From positions 26,710,025-26,774,024 of the forward strand of contig OU612070.1 of NCBI GenBank assembly GCA_914767715.1: 64,000 nucleotides of DNA, in the 5' to 3' direction. A program made the position numbers and the translations under genes. The stretch is from Membranipora membranacea. Its lineage: Eukaryota; Bryozoa; Gymnolaemata; Cheilostomatida; Membraniporidae. Position 1 is the stretch's first letter; every line of letters begins with the position of its first letter. The notes below the pieces were generated by a model. The model had not been told where the DNA came from. It searched no databases and was given only the letters and a program-made list of their open reading frames with translations. Below, in pieces: positions 35,535 through 46,260 of this stretch.

Positions 35535-36646
35535 ATTATCACTTGGGCTTCAGTGGACACAGAGACACCTAAATTTCACAGCAATCCTATTTCAAAACCT
35601 GCGCTAGAACTGTCAGTGGTTAAATTAGCAAGAGAAGACAGGACAAAAGTGAATAAAGCTGTGCCAGTTCAAGTCAAGGTTTGTTAGTAGTCTGTGCTCA
35701 AAAAAGGAGAGGCATGGTAGTAAGCTGAAAATAATGCAATGTTAGTCAAAGTGTAATCCACATTTTTTTAATACTTTCGTTGGCATAATAATCATTTTTA
35801 AGAAAAAATGCTTTTGGTTAGATGGAGAACTTAAAGCTTTTTGTGGTTTTACCTATATAGTTTATCTCCCGATGTAAGATATACCACGCTACTCATCGTT
35901 TTCCACAAGTGTCTGCAAAATGGGAAGATATCATTGCCGGCCGAGAAACTATTCACACAGCCCAAGTGCTGAGAAACTGGTACACACTCAAGTGCAGCAA
36001 CTTTGCCACACCATCTTCCTTCTTCACAACCCATGAGTGTTTTGCTCCAGCAGATATTATTTGTTGGAAGAATGTATATTTGCTGTCTGTCAGCAGAAAT
36101 GAAGCTACCTTTACAGAGCTGGATGCAGGAATCGACCTACTAAACCTTCGAGCGCATCCGATATTATTCATTCCTAAAACTTATCGATGAACGAAAATAA
36201 TTAGGATTCCTAGATGGAAATTGCAGCAGCTAGTGGATCAAATAAATATTAAAGATAGGGAAGTGGTGTGGATGTTCAACACTCAAAGATGTGGCTCAAC
36301 TACATGGGGACATATATTCAACACTCTGCCCAATTGGACTGTTCTGTCAGAACCCCAGGAATTTTATCAGAGTATTGTGAATGGTTACTTTGGTAACGAC
36401 ATACCTCGTTTCTCTGAGACTAAGGAGTTTGAGCGCATGCTTACAGGAATAGTAAAGAGGTATGTCAGCTTAGCCTCACCTGGAGGCTGTGTACTCTGGA
36501 AAACCATGCCAGTTCATAAATCAATGCTCAAAGTCATAGCCAAACTGTTTCCCAAACATAAACTTACCTTTACTTACCGTAATGTCCAAACCAATGTAGA
36601 CTCATATCATCGATGTTATATGAAATGGCCTCAAAATGGTTCTTAA
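35535..36646 (+). pseudogene. Sulfotransferase-like gene, copy 1 (one stop, 3' deletion)
   Basis: Two exons, 35535-35678 and 35879-36646, encode a PAPS-dependent sulfotransferase-like protein. The 5'-phosphosulfate loop is FNTQRCGSTTWG (about 36271-36306), and the 3'-phosphate site is FTYRNVQTNVDSYHR (about 36570-36614). The conserved region before the P-loop (KWEDIIAG, FFTTHECFAPADI) is in the same frame but separated from it by a single TGA at 36188-36190. After CYMKWP the frame ends at once. Compared with the copy at 39238 the C-terminal half is missing, and the two sequences re-align at 36650 and 40430, so an internal segment was deleted. Substrate is unknown. Further 5' exons may exist but could not be fixed. 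Confidence 0.75.
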
Positions 36647-39019
36647 GGTTTTTAGTCTTCCTGAACTAGACGTTGACTTTATCATGAAAGGATCAATTTG
36701 ACTGGACAATATGGAATATTGTTATCATGTTTCCGGGTATTCATGTGATATTGATTCAAAACCTTTAGTATTATAAGGACAAGAAATTACTACAATTTTT
36801 CACTCTTTACTAATACAGATACCAAGATAGCACTCAAACTTACTCATTTCAAACAACTACTATCAAATCACTTTATAAATCATGTTGATTTTATTACAAG
36901 TGTATTTTTTTCTTCAATAATTTTGGTATTCTGATAGTCACTTATATCAATTTCTGTGAGTTTTGCGGACAAATTTCATTGAATTTATCATAAATTTGGT
37001 CACTAAAATTTAGATTTATCAACATGATTCAAGCCTCCAATGATTTGGAAGCCCTGTCACACAAGTTTTCAATAGTGCAGATTCTGAATCAAAAATCATC
37101 TTTATCCTAACATAAGCGGTTTTCAAGATAACCCTCTTTCAGCATGTTTGTCCTATGCCGCATGGGTTAAAAGTGCCAAACTGGAGAGAAGACAACTCTG
37201 AATTGAGGCATAAATCAGAGCTCCGAAAACTTCTATTGTCAGCAAAAAGTATTCAATTAAGATCAGGTGATGCGTTTAAAAAGGTCAATATTATAAATTA
37301 TAAATAGTGCTGGCCCGCGAACCGAACCCTGGGGAGCACCGATCATGACAGGCAGTATAACCGACTTAAATTATTTACCAAGACAAACTGCTTTCTATTT
37401 AAAAGATAATATTCTGACATGAGGAGGAAGAATATGAGGAGGAAGAATATCTGTAAAAATATGTGTTTACTTATTGTATCAAAAGCTTTTTGAAAGATCT
37501 AAAAACAAACCCTGGGTGATTACTCTATCATTAAAATGGTTGTAAAGTTGTTCCATTATAATATTGATTGTGTCAGTTGTACTGCAAGTCCATATCATGC
37601 CAAATTTATAGGTGTTTGGCAGTTGCCACTTTTAGGTTTTATTTATCTTATCATCATATTCTCGCATCACATGTTTTATGATAAACTTTGAATCATTTTA
37701 TTTATTTCACCAACTAATGTTTTCGATTTTAATATTTTATCACATGCACAATACTTTGAAATCATTATTTCTGAACAACGATTTCAAAACGTTTGAAAAG
37801 AATAATTCTGCATAAAATGTGTTGTTGCGGAGTTAACACTACCAATGAGCACAAGCAGGCTCGATCCCATCATAAAAAACATGTTGAATAGTTTCTGTTC
37901 TCCACTTAAAATCAAATGTGAAATCAAACAGAAACAGTGGGGTGTTTGACCAAGGAGTTAGAGGCAACTCCTTGGCATGACTAAAGTATAATTTAGTGTC
38001 CTGTACGCCGACCTGCGCGTCACAACACTGATGGGTTATATTCTGGCATACGTATCGGTGTAGGAGAATTGTGTTCTACACTATTATAGTCACACATTTT
38101 GTTATATTATTACTAGGTTTAATTTACACTAGTTTTGTTAGTTTTCAGTCCCGCAGGTAACAAAATAATTTTAAATTTGCCAATAATTCCAAATTTTGTG
38201 GCAAATGTTCCGTAAAACAAGTTCTTTGCTGTGTATTACAGCTTAGATGTTTGTGCTATCTGAATGATTATTGTCAAATTTTCCATAGTAAATTGGACGT
38301 AATTTTGTGTCCTGTGCATTTCACGCAGTCCATAACAGGTGGAAGGAAAATTTGGTGGTTTATCATAATTAAACCAGTGAATTTATGTGTTGAACAATTA
38401 TAAAATTGTCGACATTTTCATTATATGGAATCAAAAGAAGTTTCGTTGCATATCTATAAAACAAAAACAAGAACTTTGCCTAGTAACACCACATTTCGAC
38501 GAAACGGCTCTGAAAATGGCTTTCATACCTTTGAGTAGGAAAACAAATTTTGAGATGTAAAAAACTTATCTATATCCTCATTATCATATACTAAATATAC
38601 AACATGAATCTCAAGTTGTGAACCTCCTGTGTGTCACAAACCTCTATAAAATGAATTTGCTGAATACTATGGCTATGGCCTAACCGTGAAAGTTCATTTT
38701 AGGTGAACATATTTTTTTTTTAGTCTTATCAAGTCATTAATAGCATGATTCTCTAGGGCAGCGACTTGGCATTCAAAAAAAAATTGGTAGTAATCCAAAG
38801 TTATGGTCATATTATTCTAGATAATACTTCGGGATTATTTGTTACAAGTCACTAGCTCTCGGTTTGTAGACCCCAACAAACCCCAGATATCATCGAAATT
38901 GAACAAAGAAACTTTATGACTTGCAGCTGAGCCACCTCCTACTCTCAACGAGCAACTCGCAGCTGTAACACAGCTGACACACAAAAAATAAAGTGTGGCT
39001 TGATCTCCTTTAGTTACAT
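36647..39019. other. Sulfotransferase 3' flank, LINE remnant and AT-rich DNA
   Basis: Bases 36650-36780 match 40430-40535, the 3' flank of the second sulfotransferase copy. A LINE remnant on the minus strand lies at about 37130-37590. From 37.6 to 39.0 kb I see only AT-rich sequence and a small perfect hairpin (ccaaggagtt..aactccttgg, 37951-37976). Confidence 0.6.
37130..37590 (-). mobile_element. LINE reverse transcriptase remnant
   Basis: On the minus strand, GAPQGSVRGPALFIIYNIDL (about 37275-37340) is a classic reverse transcriptase block (GxPQGSxxGPxLF). Some 50 codons earlier lies LDLSK followed, after a one-base shift in an A-run, by AFDTIS (about 37470-37500), the LDLSKAFDT block, preceded by STTDTINIIMEQLY. 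Further on, a frameshifted FADN resembles the FADD active site. It is too broken to be active and resembles CR1/jockey-type elements. Confidence 0.75.
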
Positions 39020-39237
39020 ATTTTGGCATTATGGCAATGGTATTTTGGGATATGGTGTGTTGTCCCAAATGGTATTATGTCCAATCTGGCTTTATATCAA
39101 CTGGTATTTTGATACAACTGGCGTTTTGTAAAACTGGAATTTTGGCATTGGTATTGTGTTTAGTGGTGTTATGGCCCATGACATTATAGCCATGGCATTA
39201 TGGCAATGGCATTATGTCACTGGCATTTTGTCCCAAT
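39020..39237 (+). repeat. Degenerate tggcattatg-type repeat
   Basis: A loose tandem repeat of variants such as tggcattatggcaa, ttttggcattggtat and ggcattatgtcac covers about 215 bases with imperfect 10-15-base spacing. It ends exactly where the sulfotransferase P-loop coding sequence of copy 2 begins (atgttcaacactcag). Confidence 0.75.
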
Positions 39238-40429
39238 GGATGTTCAACACTCAGAGATGTGGCCCAACTACTTGGGGACAGATATTCAACACCCTGCCCA
39301 ATTGCACTGTTCTGTCAGAACCCAAGGCCTTTTATCAGAGTATTGTGAATGGCTACTCTGGATTCTCTGGTTACTCATGGTTTCTCTGAGACCAAGGAGC
39401 AAATTCTAACAGGAATAGTTAAGATATATGTCATCTTGACCCCATCTGGGAGCTCTGTCCTCTGGAAAACCATGCCAGTTGATGAAAAAATGCTCAAAGT
39501 CATACCTAAACTGTTTCCGAAATATAAACTTACCTTTTCTTACCGTAATGTCTCAACCAATGCAGCCTCATATCATCAATGTTATATGAAATTGCCTCTG
39601 GTGCTGAACTACATTCGTCACCTCGAAATATATCTACTCAACAAGCATCCACAGGGACAATTCCGAGTAGCTAGGCTTGGATATATCGATGGCTATGATG
39701 TGAGCTATGCGCTAATGCAATAGAACAATCGAAACTCCAGGCCATTGTCTTAGAATGGTTTGTGCTGAAGTGGGCGACTAAGATAAGAGCAGTACTCGAC
39801 GCTAAGAAAGAAGGCATCAAAATACAAGCAATAAAGTATGAGAACATGCTGAATGATCTACATGTATGTATGTATGTACCTTTATTATATCACTACTGAT
39901 AAATAAAATTGCTGGACTGCTGATAAAACTGTAAAATGCAGGTATAAATAGAAAAATATAAAACTGGAAAAAGCATAGACTAAGATTTATTTGTTCAATG
40001 GAAACTGTTACGCCTCAGATTTATACTTGCTTTTACAGCACGAAACCGACCAGATGGTAGCATGTCAAGCGTCAATACTGGGTCGGTATCACTGGCGGTT
40101 ATTCTCAGAGCCTTGGTCTTGAGTCGCTGTTCAACAACATGTTGTGGTTGTGGTAGAGTAGTGTTGGCTAGCTTCTCAGCGGTACATGTCACTTTATATA
40201 GGTCAGCTTTGTTTTTCTCTGACATGTGGTGATATACGGCAGCTCAGTTACTAATCTCATCGGGTATCTAAACATCTCTGCTGATCTTATACCTCTGGCT
40301 ATGGAAGCTGCTAGGACAGACACTGGGACATTCATCAGTCGAGAGGCTAAAGCGAGGAATACCAGCTGGAAGAGAACTGCTAATGGTGTGAATGGATGTA
40401 ACAAAGTTCTCAAGTATTTCCATTCTTGA
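39238..40429 (+). pseudogene. Sulfotransferase-like gene, copy 2 (frameshifts, 5' end lost)
   Basis: The P-loop block FNTQRCGPTTWG has Pro where copy 1 has the usual Ser. The frame shifts after IVNGYSGFSG (about 39370), then GIVKIYVILTPSG..LFPKYKLTFSYRNVSTNAASYH runs in a second frame. It shifts again near 39700 to ELCANAIEQSKLQAIVLEWFV and continues to YENMLNDLH, ending at about 39863 before a gtatgt donor. A last exon at about 40227-40429 ends KVLKYFHS. The region before the P-loop is replaced by a degenerate repeat. The two frameshifts and the P-loop change argue for a pseudogene. It preserves the C-terminal half that copy 1 lost. Confidence 0.75.
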
Positions 40430-40969
40430 ACTGGACGCCAACTATATCATGGAATGATCCATTTGAAGCGATGAAACAAAATATTCTTATCATGTTTCTG
40501 GGTTTCCATATGATATTGATTCACAACCTTCACTTTAATGATCAGACAGAGCTGAAAATTAGCGGCACAGCAAAAAAGGAGAATACCTGAGATGTCAATA
40601 TGTTTGTGAATCACTGCATGTGGATAAATGTCAATTTACTTCGGATTGCGCTGCTCCCTTTGCTGGGTTTGACGCTTTGAAGTAGTTGTCTTTCACCAGG
40701 CATGTAGGAGACAACTTTTAAATAATAAGTGATGATATGGCATGTTAAAACCATGAAATATTTACTTTAGACATTATGTATTAGGTATTCATATTGCTAC
40801 AATCCCAATGCATCTTACGTTCAATGTAGTACTCTATTGAATGGCAGTGCTGTCATCAGGGAGAATTCTCCCTGTTGTGACTGTGATTAATCTCACTAGT
40901 AAAGTGATGATATTATCACATTATTTGTAAAGGGCTATAGATGACATTCCCACCTGGTATGATACAATA

Positions 40970-41610
40970 TGCTAGCCAATGCAAAGAAGTCAATGACCAT
41001 GCAGATCTCGAATATTTCATAATTGTCATGCTCCTCCACCCAGCTCATTCACCATGAACAGGGAGACAAATTGAGAATGTTCAGGATGAGATGTTTCTAG
41101 GTGATGTTATAGACAAGCATACGACTTTCAAAACTCATATCAATCACATAGTCAAAAAACAAGCCCACTGATATATACGCTGATCGATTTCAAACGCTCA
41201 GGGCTCCCAATGAATGCCAAGAAACAGTTTTCAAATCATGTATACAACCTATCATCATGTTCGCCTGACCATCATGGTTTTCAATGTTATCAATGAGCAG
41301 CAGCAGCAACGAATAGAGAGGAGAGAAAACCTAGCCCTCAAAGTATTAGATCCTCAAAGCACAAATTATGAGGACCTTGTCTGCCGTAACAATATGACAC
41401 CAATTCTTGTGCTACTGGACCATACCAGCAAACAGTGTAGAGGAAACTTAAGACAATATTATAAACGCTGCCCGCATGAGCTAGTTGAGAGTTATACACC
41501 GGCCAATAGCTTGCGCCGATCTGCCCACCTGAGCACAGTAACCAAACCAACATCAAGAACGGTGCTCAGGTCAAAATGTCCAATCAGCAAACACTGGCAT
41601 GACTAAATGA
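40970..41610 (+). mobile_element. LINE reverse transcriptase C-terminal remnant
   Basis: Conceptual pieces follow the C-terminal part of non-LTR reverse transcriptases: CKEVNDHADLEYF (about 40982), then IENVQDEMFLGDVIDKHTTF and KTHINHIVKK, then in shifted frames LPMNAKK and CIQPIIMFA. Last come RIERRENLALKVL and NYEDLVCRNNM (about 41310-41395), equivalent to the RIQxRALRxI..SYEELL ending of CR1/jockey-like elements. Several stops and frameshifts are present. A tail with (at)n near 41655 may be its 3' end. Confidence 0.7.
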
Positions 41611-43497
41611 ATACTGGCCAATATTTAAGTTGTTGCTCTTTTATTTTTATCAATGATATATATATATTTTTATACACTGCGAGATTTTCTTAGCTCTCTC
41701 TTTTTTAAACACTTTCACCCTTATTAGAAAGATCAGTAATGGGTTTTTTCATCATAGCCTAAATCCCTGATCAATAATAAAGCTTGTTATATATACATTT
41801 ATGTTAGTGTTGAAAGTTCAGTTCAGGGTGTCAAGGCTTCTAATATTCATCAAACTGCTGTTTTGAAAAGAAAATTCCACCATTCAACCAGTTTTGATGT
41901 TCGAGAACCTTTAATCAATGTCCTCTGGGAACCACGCTGTAATCTGCAAAGGTTAATATTTTTAATTCTATCATGGTCAAAACTTAGTTCTACATCACAC
42001 GAACAAGGACATTGTTCTTTTCACCCATGTCTTTGATTTGATATTAAAAGTCTCATTACTAGGCCATTCCAGCTCAATTCCTACATTGTACTTTGATAAA
42101 GACCAGAGTGAAGAATTTTAAATTATTATTTAAAGAGATGAGGCAACAGAACAGCATACACATGTAGGCAGATGATGTTTTGCCCAAATTACCATGCTTG
42201 ACAAACATCTCAATTTACCCAACCTCCTGACCACCAGGGAGGTCATGCAGACATGACCTGCATACCATCTGGTTTTAGTCCATTTCATCACCTTGGAGGT
42301 CTGCTATCTGGAATCGGTTTTCTTATTGCTGTTTATTTTTTCCATTTTCTTTAAACTCTTCACTGTTTGCCATTCGTGATAAGGTCCAGGACTCCAGACC
42401 TAATAATGGGCGGGTTATGGCAATTGGATATCATTTTCAAAGTTGGAGTCCTATTTCTTTATCCAAGATGGTGTATTAGCCTATTCTTACTTGGTTCGTT
42501 AATTTCTCGCCTCATAAATGCCCACCTGAGAGGCCGACCAAGGTTTTGTATGAAACGTTTGTAATGAAAGTATTTAAAGGAATTCTGTAGGTTGCCCAAA
42601 TTCATTATAGGGGCCACCAAACAGATGTGATCATGAATTTACAATTTTCTATATAGGTCATAAAAGAAGCAGATGAGATGTTTTGCTAGCATAATATTTT
42701 GCAAAAATATGGTATCATCTGTAAGTCGTCAAGGGAGATAACTCGTAAAAACATTACCCCATTCTAAACTTTGTTTCAAGTTCAGAAATACGACATTGGA
42801 CCAAACATTCATTTTTATTTTATCATCCTGTCTGTCAGTTCTAGACATATCTATTGATTTCAACAATATTTCAACTCTAACTATTGTTTAAATCCTTGAA
42901 AGCCGTAATGGTCTGTGTCCATGTTGGTGTTTGCCTGAAGTATTACAGAATTGTCGGTAAACAATTCAGCCAAATAACCTCCCTGACCACTGAAATTCTG
43001 ATAACAGCAGATTGGCATGTCAAATTAATAGCATTTAAAATGATTTGTCTGTTTTATTTTGTGACAATATAAAAAATTGATTGCATTTTAAAGCTCTTGA
43101 AGTGCTTTAACTTATAATTATTAGAAGATGAGAAAATTTGATTAGAGTAGCATTAAACTGAGAGATGCCCTGTATCAGATTTGTGTACTTCCCATTATCT
43201 TTAAAAGTGAAATATGAAAGTGAGAGATTGTTTTAGGAATAAATTTTCCCACACAAACAGCCTTTTATAACCTTACAACATGTAAGATTACGGTTTTTCG
43301 TCAATAAAATGTGGGGGAATAAAAGTATTACAATGTGAGTTAGATAAATGCATGTTACCAAACCTAAGCATTTAGAGGCTTTCTGTTATTTCAAATTTAA
43401 CTGAATCAGATGCTGAAAATAATGAATGGAATTTCATTATAAGCCAAACCAAAAATGTAAACATAAACATAATATCATAATAAGTAGTAGTCAAGCG
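41611..43497. other. Intergenic, 3' flank of fifth receptor, possible receptor scrap
   Basis: From about 42830 to 43480 the sequence matches 25.6-26.5 kb (3' flank of the third receptor). Near 42255-42335 a minus-strand stretch (complement of accatctggttttag..accttggagg) resembles the LLQGY..IKPDG start of a receptor gene but is broken. Nothing else was recognised. Confidence 0.5.
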
Positions 43498-44913
43498 TTA
43501 TTGGTTTGTTTGAGACCCCACAGAGACAAGGATTCCCAGTGTAAATAAAACACTCAAAATTGTGAATGATATCAGTAACAATCTATCCAGTACCCGAGCG
43601 ACCTTCTTCCATTCTCTCTGCATGATCTCTCTTATCTGCTCTTGCTTCTTTGATTCTTCATAGTGGCCGATGAAACCTTCGATTGCGATGAAACACGACT
43701 GTATATTCGGAGGTAGTTCTTGCTCAATCGATTGCTTACCAGGTGTGATGTCATTTCCAGTTGAACTCACTCTGCCATGTTCGATAGTCTGCTCTCTACT
43801 TGTGGTACCCTCTGAAGATAATTGGACTATAACCCCCTTGTCAGTTGTCATATTAATCTCCGTTCCAAAACGAATACACAATATGCGAGAAACTCTACCA
43901 AAGCAGATACTACGTAGCCATGTTGGAACAGGTCTTACCTGATCTAATGCCATGTGATGGAGGCTGAGAGTGAGTACAGACAAGCTTGTGGAAATAGTAA
44001 CAATTGTCACAGCTACAAAATAGTAGATCACTATTAATGGCGCTTCTTTAGTTGGCGACATTTGGTCATTGACTATCAGTAAGAACACAGACAGCGACAG
44101 TAATACTGTTATTCCCAAACCAACCTTTTCTCCTGACTCTGGTGGGATGCAGAAGCTAAGCATAGCCACAAGAGCGATGAGGATGCTTGGAAGCAGCATA
44201 TTGAGCATGAAAAACAGCGGCTTCCTCTCCAATATGATGTGATGATTTATCTTGACAACAGGATAAGGGCAATTACACTCGCTTTCATAGTTTACTATCA
44301 TCTCAACATCCTTCAAATTAAACTCATTGTGTTTGACGGAGAATTTCGGGTCAAATGGCAGACTTGTACTGAGGTTTAGCTCCAGTTCATGATATCTATA
44401 TGATACGAACTCAAGTGTGCAGTTCTGAGTATCAAACGGGAAACGCCTCAAATTCATTGAGCATGAGCTTCTGTAGTTTATGCTAAGGTGTCTTTGAACA
44501 AGTCCATGTGCCCATACAACCAGTCTTGTTGTGCGGGAACTTTTCAATGTCTTTTCCACGTCTATCTCATTCAGCAATGCAATCTCTGGGTGCCATATGC
44601 TGTCATCCCTGAGATGAATATTTGTAATTTCATCATAGTCTGCAGGGTTCCAGGTGAGTTCCTTATCAAACCACTCTTGGTACACCAAGTATATTCCATC
44701 AAGGACTTGGTTCTTTTCATCTACATCTATGATTTGATATAGTCGAACATCATGGACCAAGTTTACGGTCTTGTTGTTAATACCATCCGGTTTTATCCTG
44801 CTGTCATAGCCTTGTAGGAGATCCGTCATCAGTTTGGATGCTTGTGCTTTCCTATCTCCTCTGCAGAGAGGCAGAATTACAGAAGGTAAGAGCAGATGCA
44901 CAAAATTCCACAT
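43498..44913 (-). CDS. Nicotinic-type Cys-loop receptor subunit, intronless, intact
   Basis: A 471-residue single-exon channel subunit. Residues 1-19 are a signal peptide (MWNFVHLLLPSVILPLCRG). The extracellular domain has WNPADYDEI, IWHPEIALLNEID and a 13-residue Cys-loop (CSMNLRRFPFDTQNC). Loop C reads ESECNCPYPVVK: two Cys separated by one Asn, where alpha-type nicotinic subunits have adjacent Cys. M1 (LNMLLPSILIALVAM), M2 (SGEKVGLGITVLLSLSVFLL) and M3 are standard; GEK and 9' Leu predict cation selectivity, with Gly at 2'. A long M3-M4 loop precedes M4 (LDRLLLISFTILSVLFTLGI). No lesion was seen. It is closest to the pseudogene at 26589-28017. The ligand is not established by sequence. Confidence 0.93.
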   Translation of the reverse strand: MWNFVHLLLPSVILPLCRGDRKAQASKLMTDLLQGYDSRIKPDGINNKTVNLVHDVRLYQIIDVDEKNQVLDGIYLVYQEWFDKELTWNPADYDEITNIHLRDDSIWHPEIALLNEIDVEKTLKSSRTTRLVVWAHGLVQRHLSINYRSSCSMNLRRFPFDTQNCTLEFVSYRYHELELNLSTSLPFDPKFSVKHNEFNLKDVEMIVNYESECNCPYPVVKINHHIILERKPLFFMLNMLLPSILIALVAMLSFCIPPESGEKVGLGITVLLSLSVFLLIVNDQMSPTKEAPLIVIYYFVAVTIVTISTSLSVLTLSLHHMALDQVRPVPTWLRSICFGRVSRILCIRFGTEINMTTDKGVIVQLSSEGTTSREQTIEHGRVSSTGNDITPGKQSIEQELPPNIQSCFIAIEGFIGHYEESKKQEQIREIMQREWKKVARVLDRLLLISFTILSVLFTLGILVSVGSQTNQ

Positions 44914-45840
44914 GGTCAGCCCTCCTCCCTTCGTGACAAAGTATGTAGATTCAATGTCAACTCTAACTCCGTGTGCTGCATTAAATGACTTATAACTGGA
45001 TCCCTAAAATGGCTAGGTGCCTTTTCCTGTCTCCCAGTCCCATGTCCAATTTCATCAAACACTTCTATTGATTGTAATAATATTTCAGGATGTGCCAGTT
45101 TGAGGGTTTAATATTTGTCTCTATAATTATCCTGGAATTCCGGAATTACCCATGTTTATCTGAAACTGCTGCTATTACTGTTACTTGATATTGTAAACTC
45201 AATTAATGCATATATGGACAATAAAAACAGGAAGCGATATAAAACATGTTTTTCACCTTTCCAAACATGTCAAACACTTTCAACAAGTACAATAAATTTT
45301 GAGTTATGTTAGCATTTGTATGTAGAACAACCTTATACTGTGATACCTAGCCTCAAAGACACATCCATAGAGTATATCATTCTCTATGATTGAAACTGAT
45401 CAAATTTCAAGTATGAAAATTGCTTTAAGCAGATTCTATTGATTAATCTGATGTTTACTTTCACCTGCCTATTTTGGGCTGATTATAGTGTCCTGTTGAG
45501 GTTCATTATGAGGTCCTTGGTTGCATGAGTCTATTAAGTGAAGCACTGCTATGGATCAAGTTACCTTTATGCTGGAGCAATGTTGTCTTAGAAGGGATGT
45601 CTCTTTGAAGCAAGGTATCACAGTAAAAAATTGTTCTCGAAATTTCTTTTTCTCGTTTAATGTGCTTAATATTTTTGGAAAGCTGTAAAACATGTTCCAT
45701 ATTGTTTCTTATTTTTATAAACAATATGATGTTACCGTAATAGCAGTGGCGATAGATAAACACGGACAAGTCTAGGATTCAGGGACACTCACAAACACAA
45801 CAAGTAGATCATAGACCTGGCACATCCTGTAATATTAAAT
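44914..45840. other. Spacer between inverted receptor copies
   Basis: The spacer contains the shared upstream motif of the fifth gene (45071-45100, minus) and, near the other end, the same motif inverted (45816-45837, plus) for the truncated copy. No gene was recognised between them. Confidence 0.6.
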
Positions 45841-46260
45841 CATGAAGGGAGGAGGGCTGACCGTAGAGTTATCCCCTACTCTACGGGGCTGACCATGTGC
45901 ACTCGCTTTTATCTTTTGTAATTCTGCGTCTCTGCAGAGGAGATAGGAAAGCAAACCTATCTAAACTGATGACAGATCTCCTACAAGGATATGACAGCCG
46001 GATAAAACCAGATGGACCAATGCGACCTTAACATTCGTAGTATAAATTACAGAAGCTTATGCTCAATGGATTTGAGGCGTTTCCCGTTTGATACACAAAA
46101 CTGTACACTTGAGTTCATATCTTATAGCCATCATGAACTGGAGCTTAACCTGAGCACAAGTTGTCCATTTGACCCAAAATTCTCTGTTGAACACAATGAG
46201 TTCCATTTGAAAGATTTTGAGCTGAAATTAAACTATGAATGCAAGTGTAATTGCCATTGA
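45841..46260 (+). pseudogene. Truncated Cys-loop receptor copy in inverted orientation
   Basis: This plus-strand copy is a near relative of the 43498-44913 gene. The 5' leader (gaagggaggagggctgacc) is interrupted by an extra hairpin-like gtagagttatcccctactctac. The N-terminus KLMTDLLQGYDSRIKPDG is present (about 45965-46010), but some 120 residues are then missing. The text resumes at INYRSLCSMDLRRFPFDTQNC (Cys-loop intact) and ends with CKCNC and a stop just at loop C. There are no membrane segments. It cannot make a channel, though the Cys-loop piece is well preserved. Confidence 0.88.

Noticed and set aside
39995-40225. A 76-codon minus-strand frame between the second sulfotransferase copy and its last exon
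   Set aside because: No family match and it lies in the presumed intron; it could be a repeat fragment but I cannot support it.
41338-41556. A minus-strand 72-codon frame
   Set aside because: It lies opposite the LINE reverse transcriptase remnant, whose plus-strand motifs explain the sequence.
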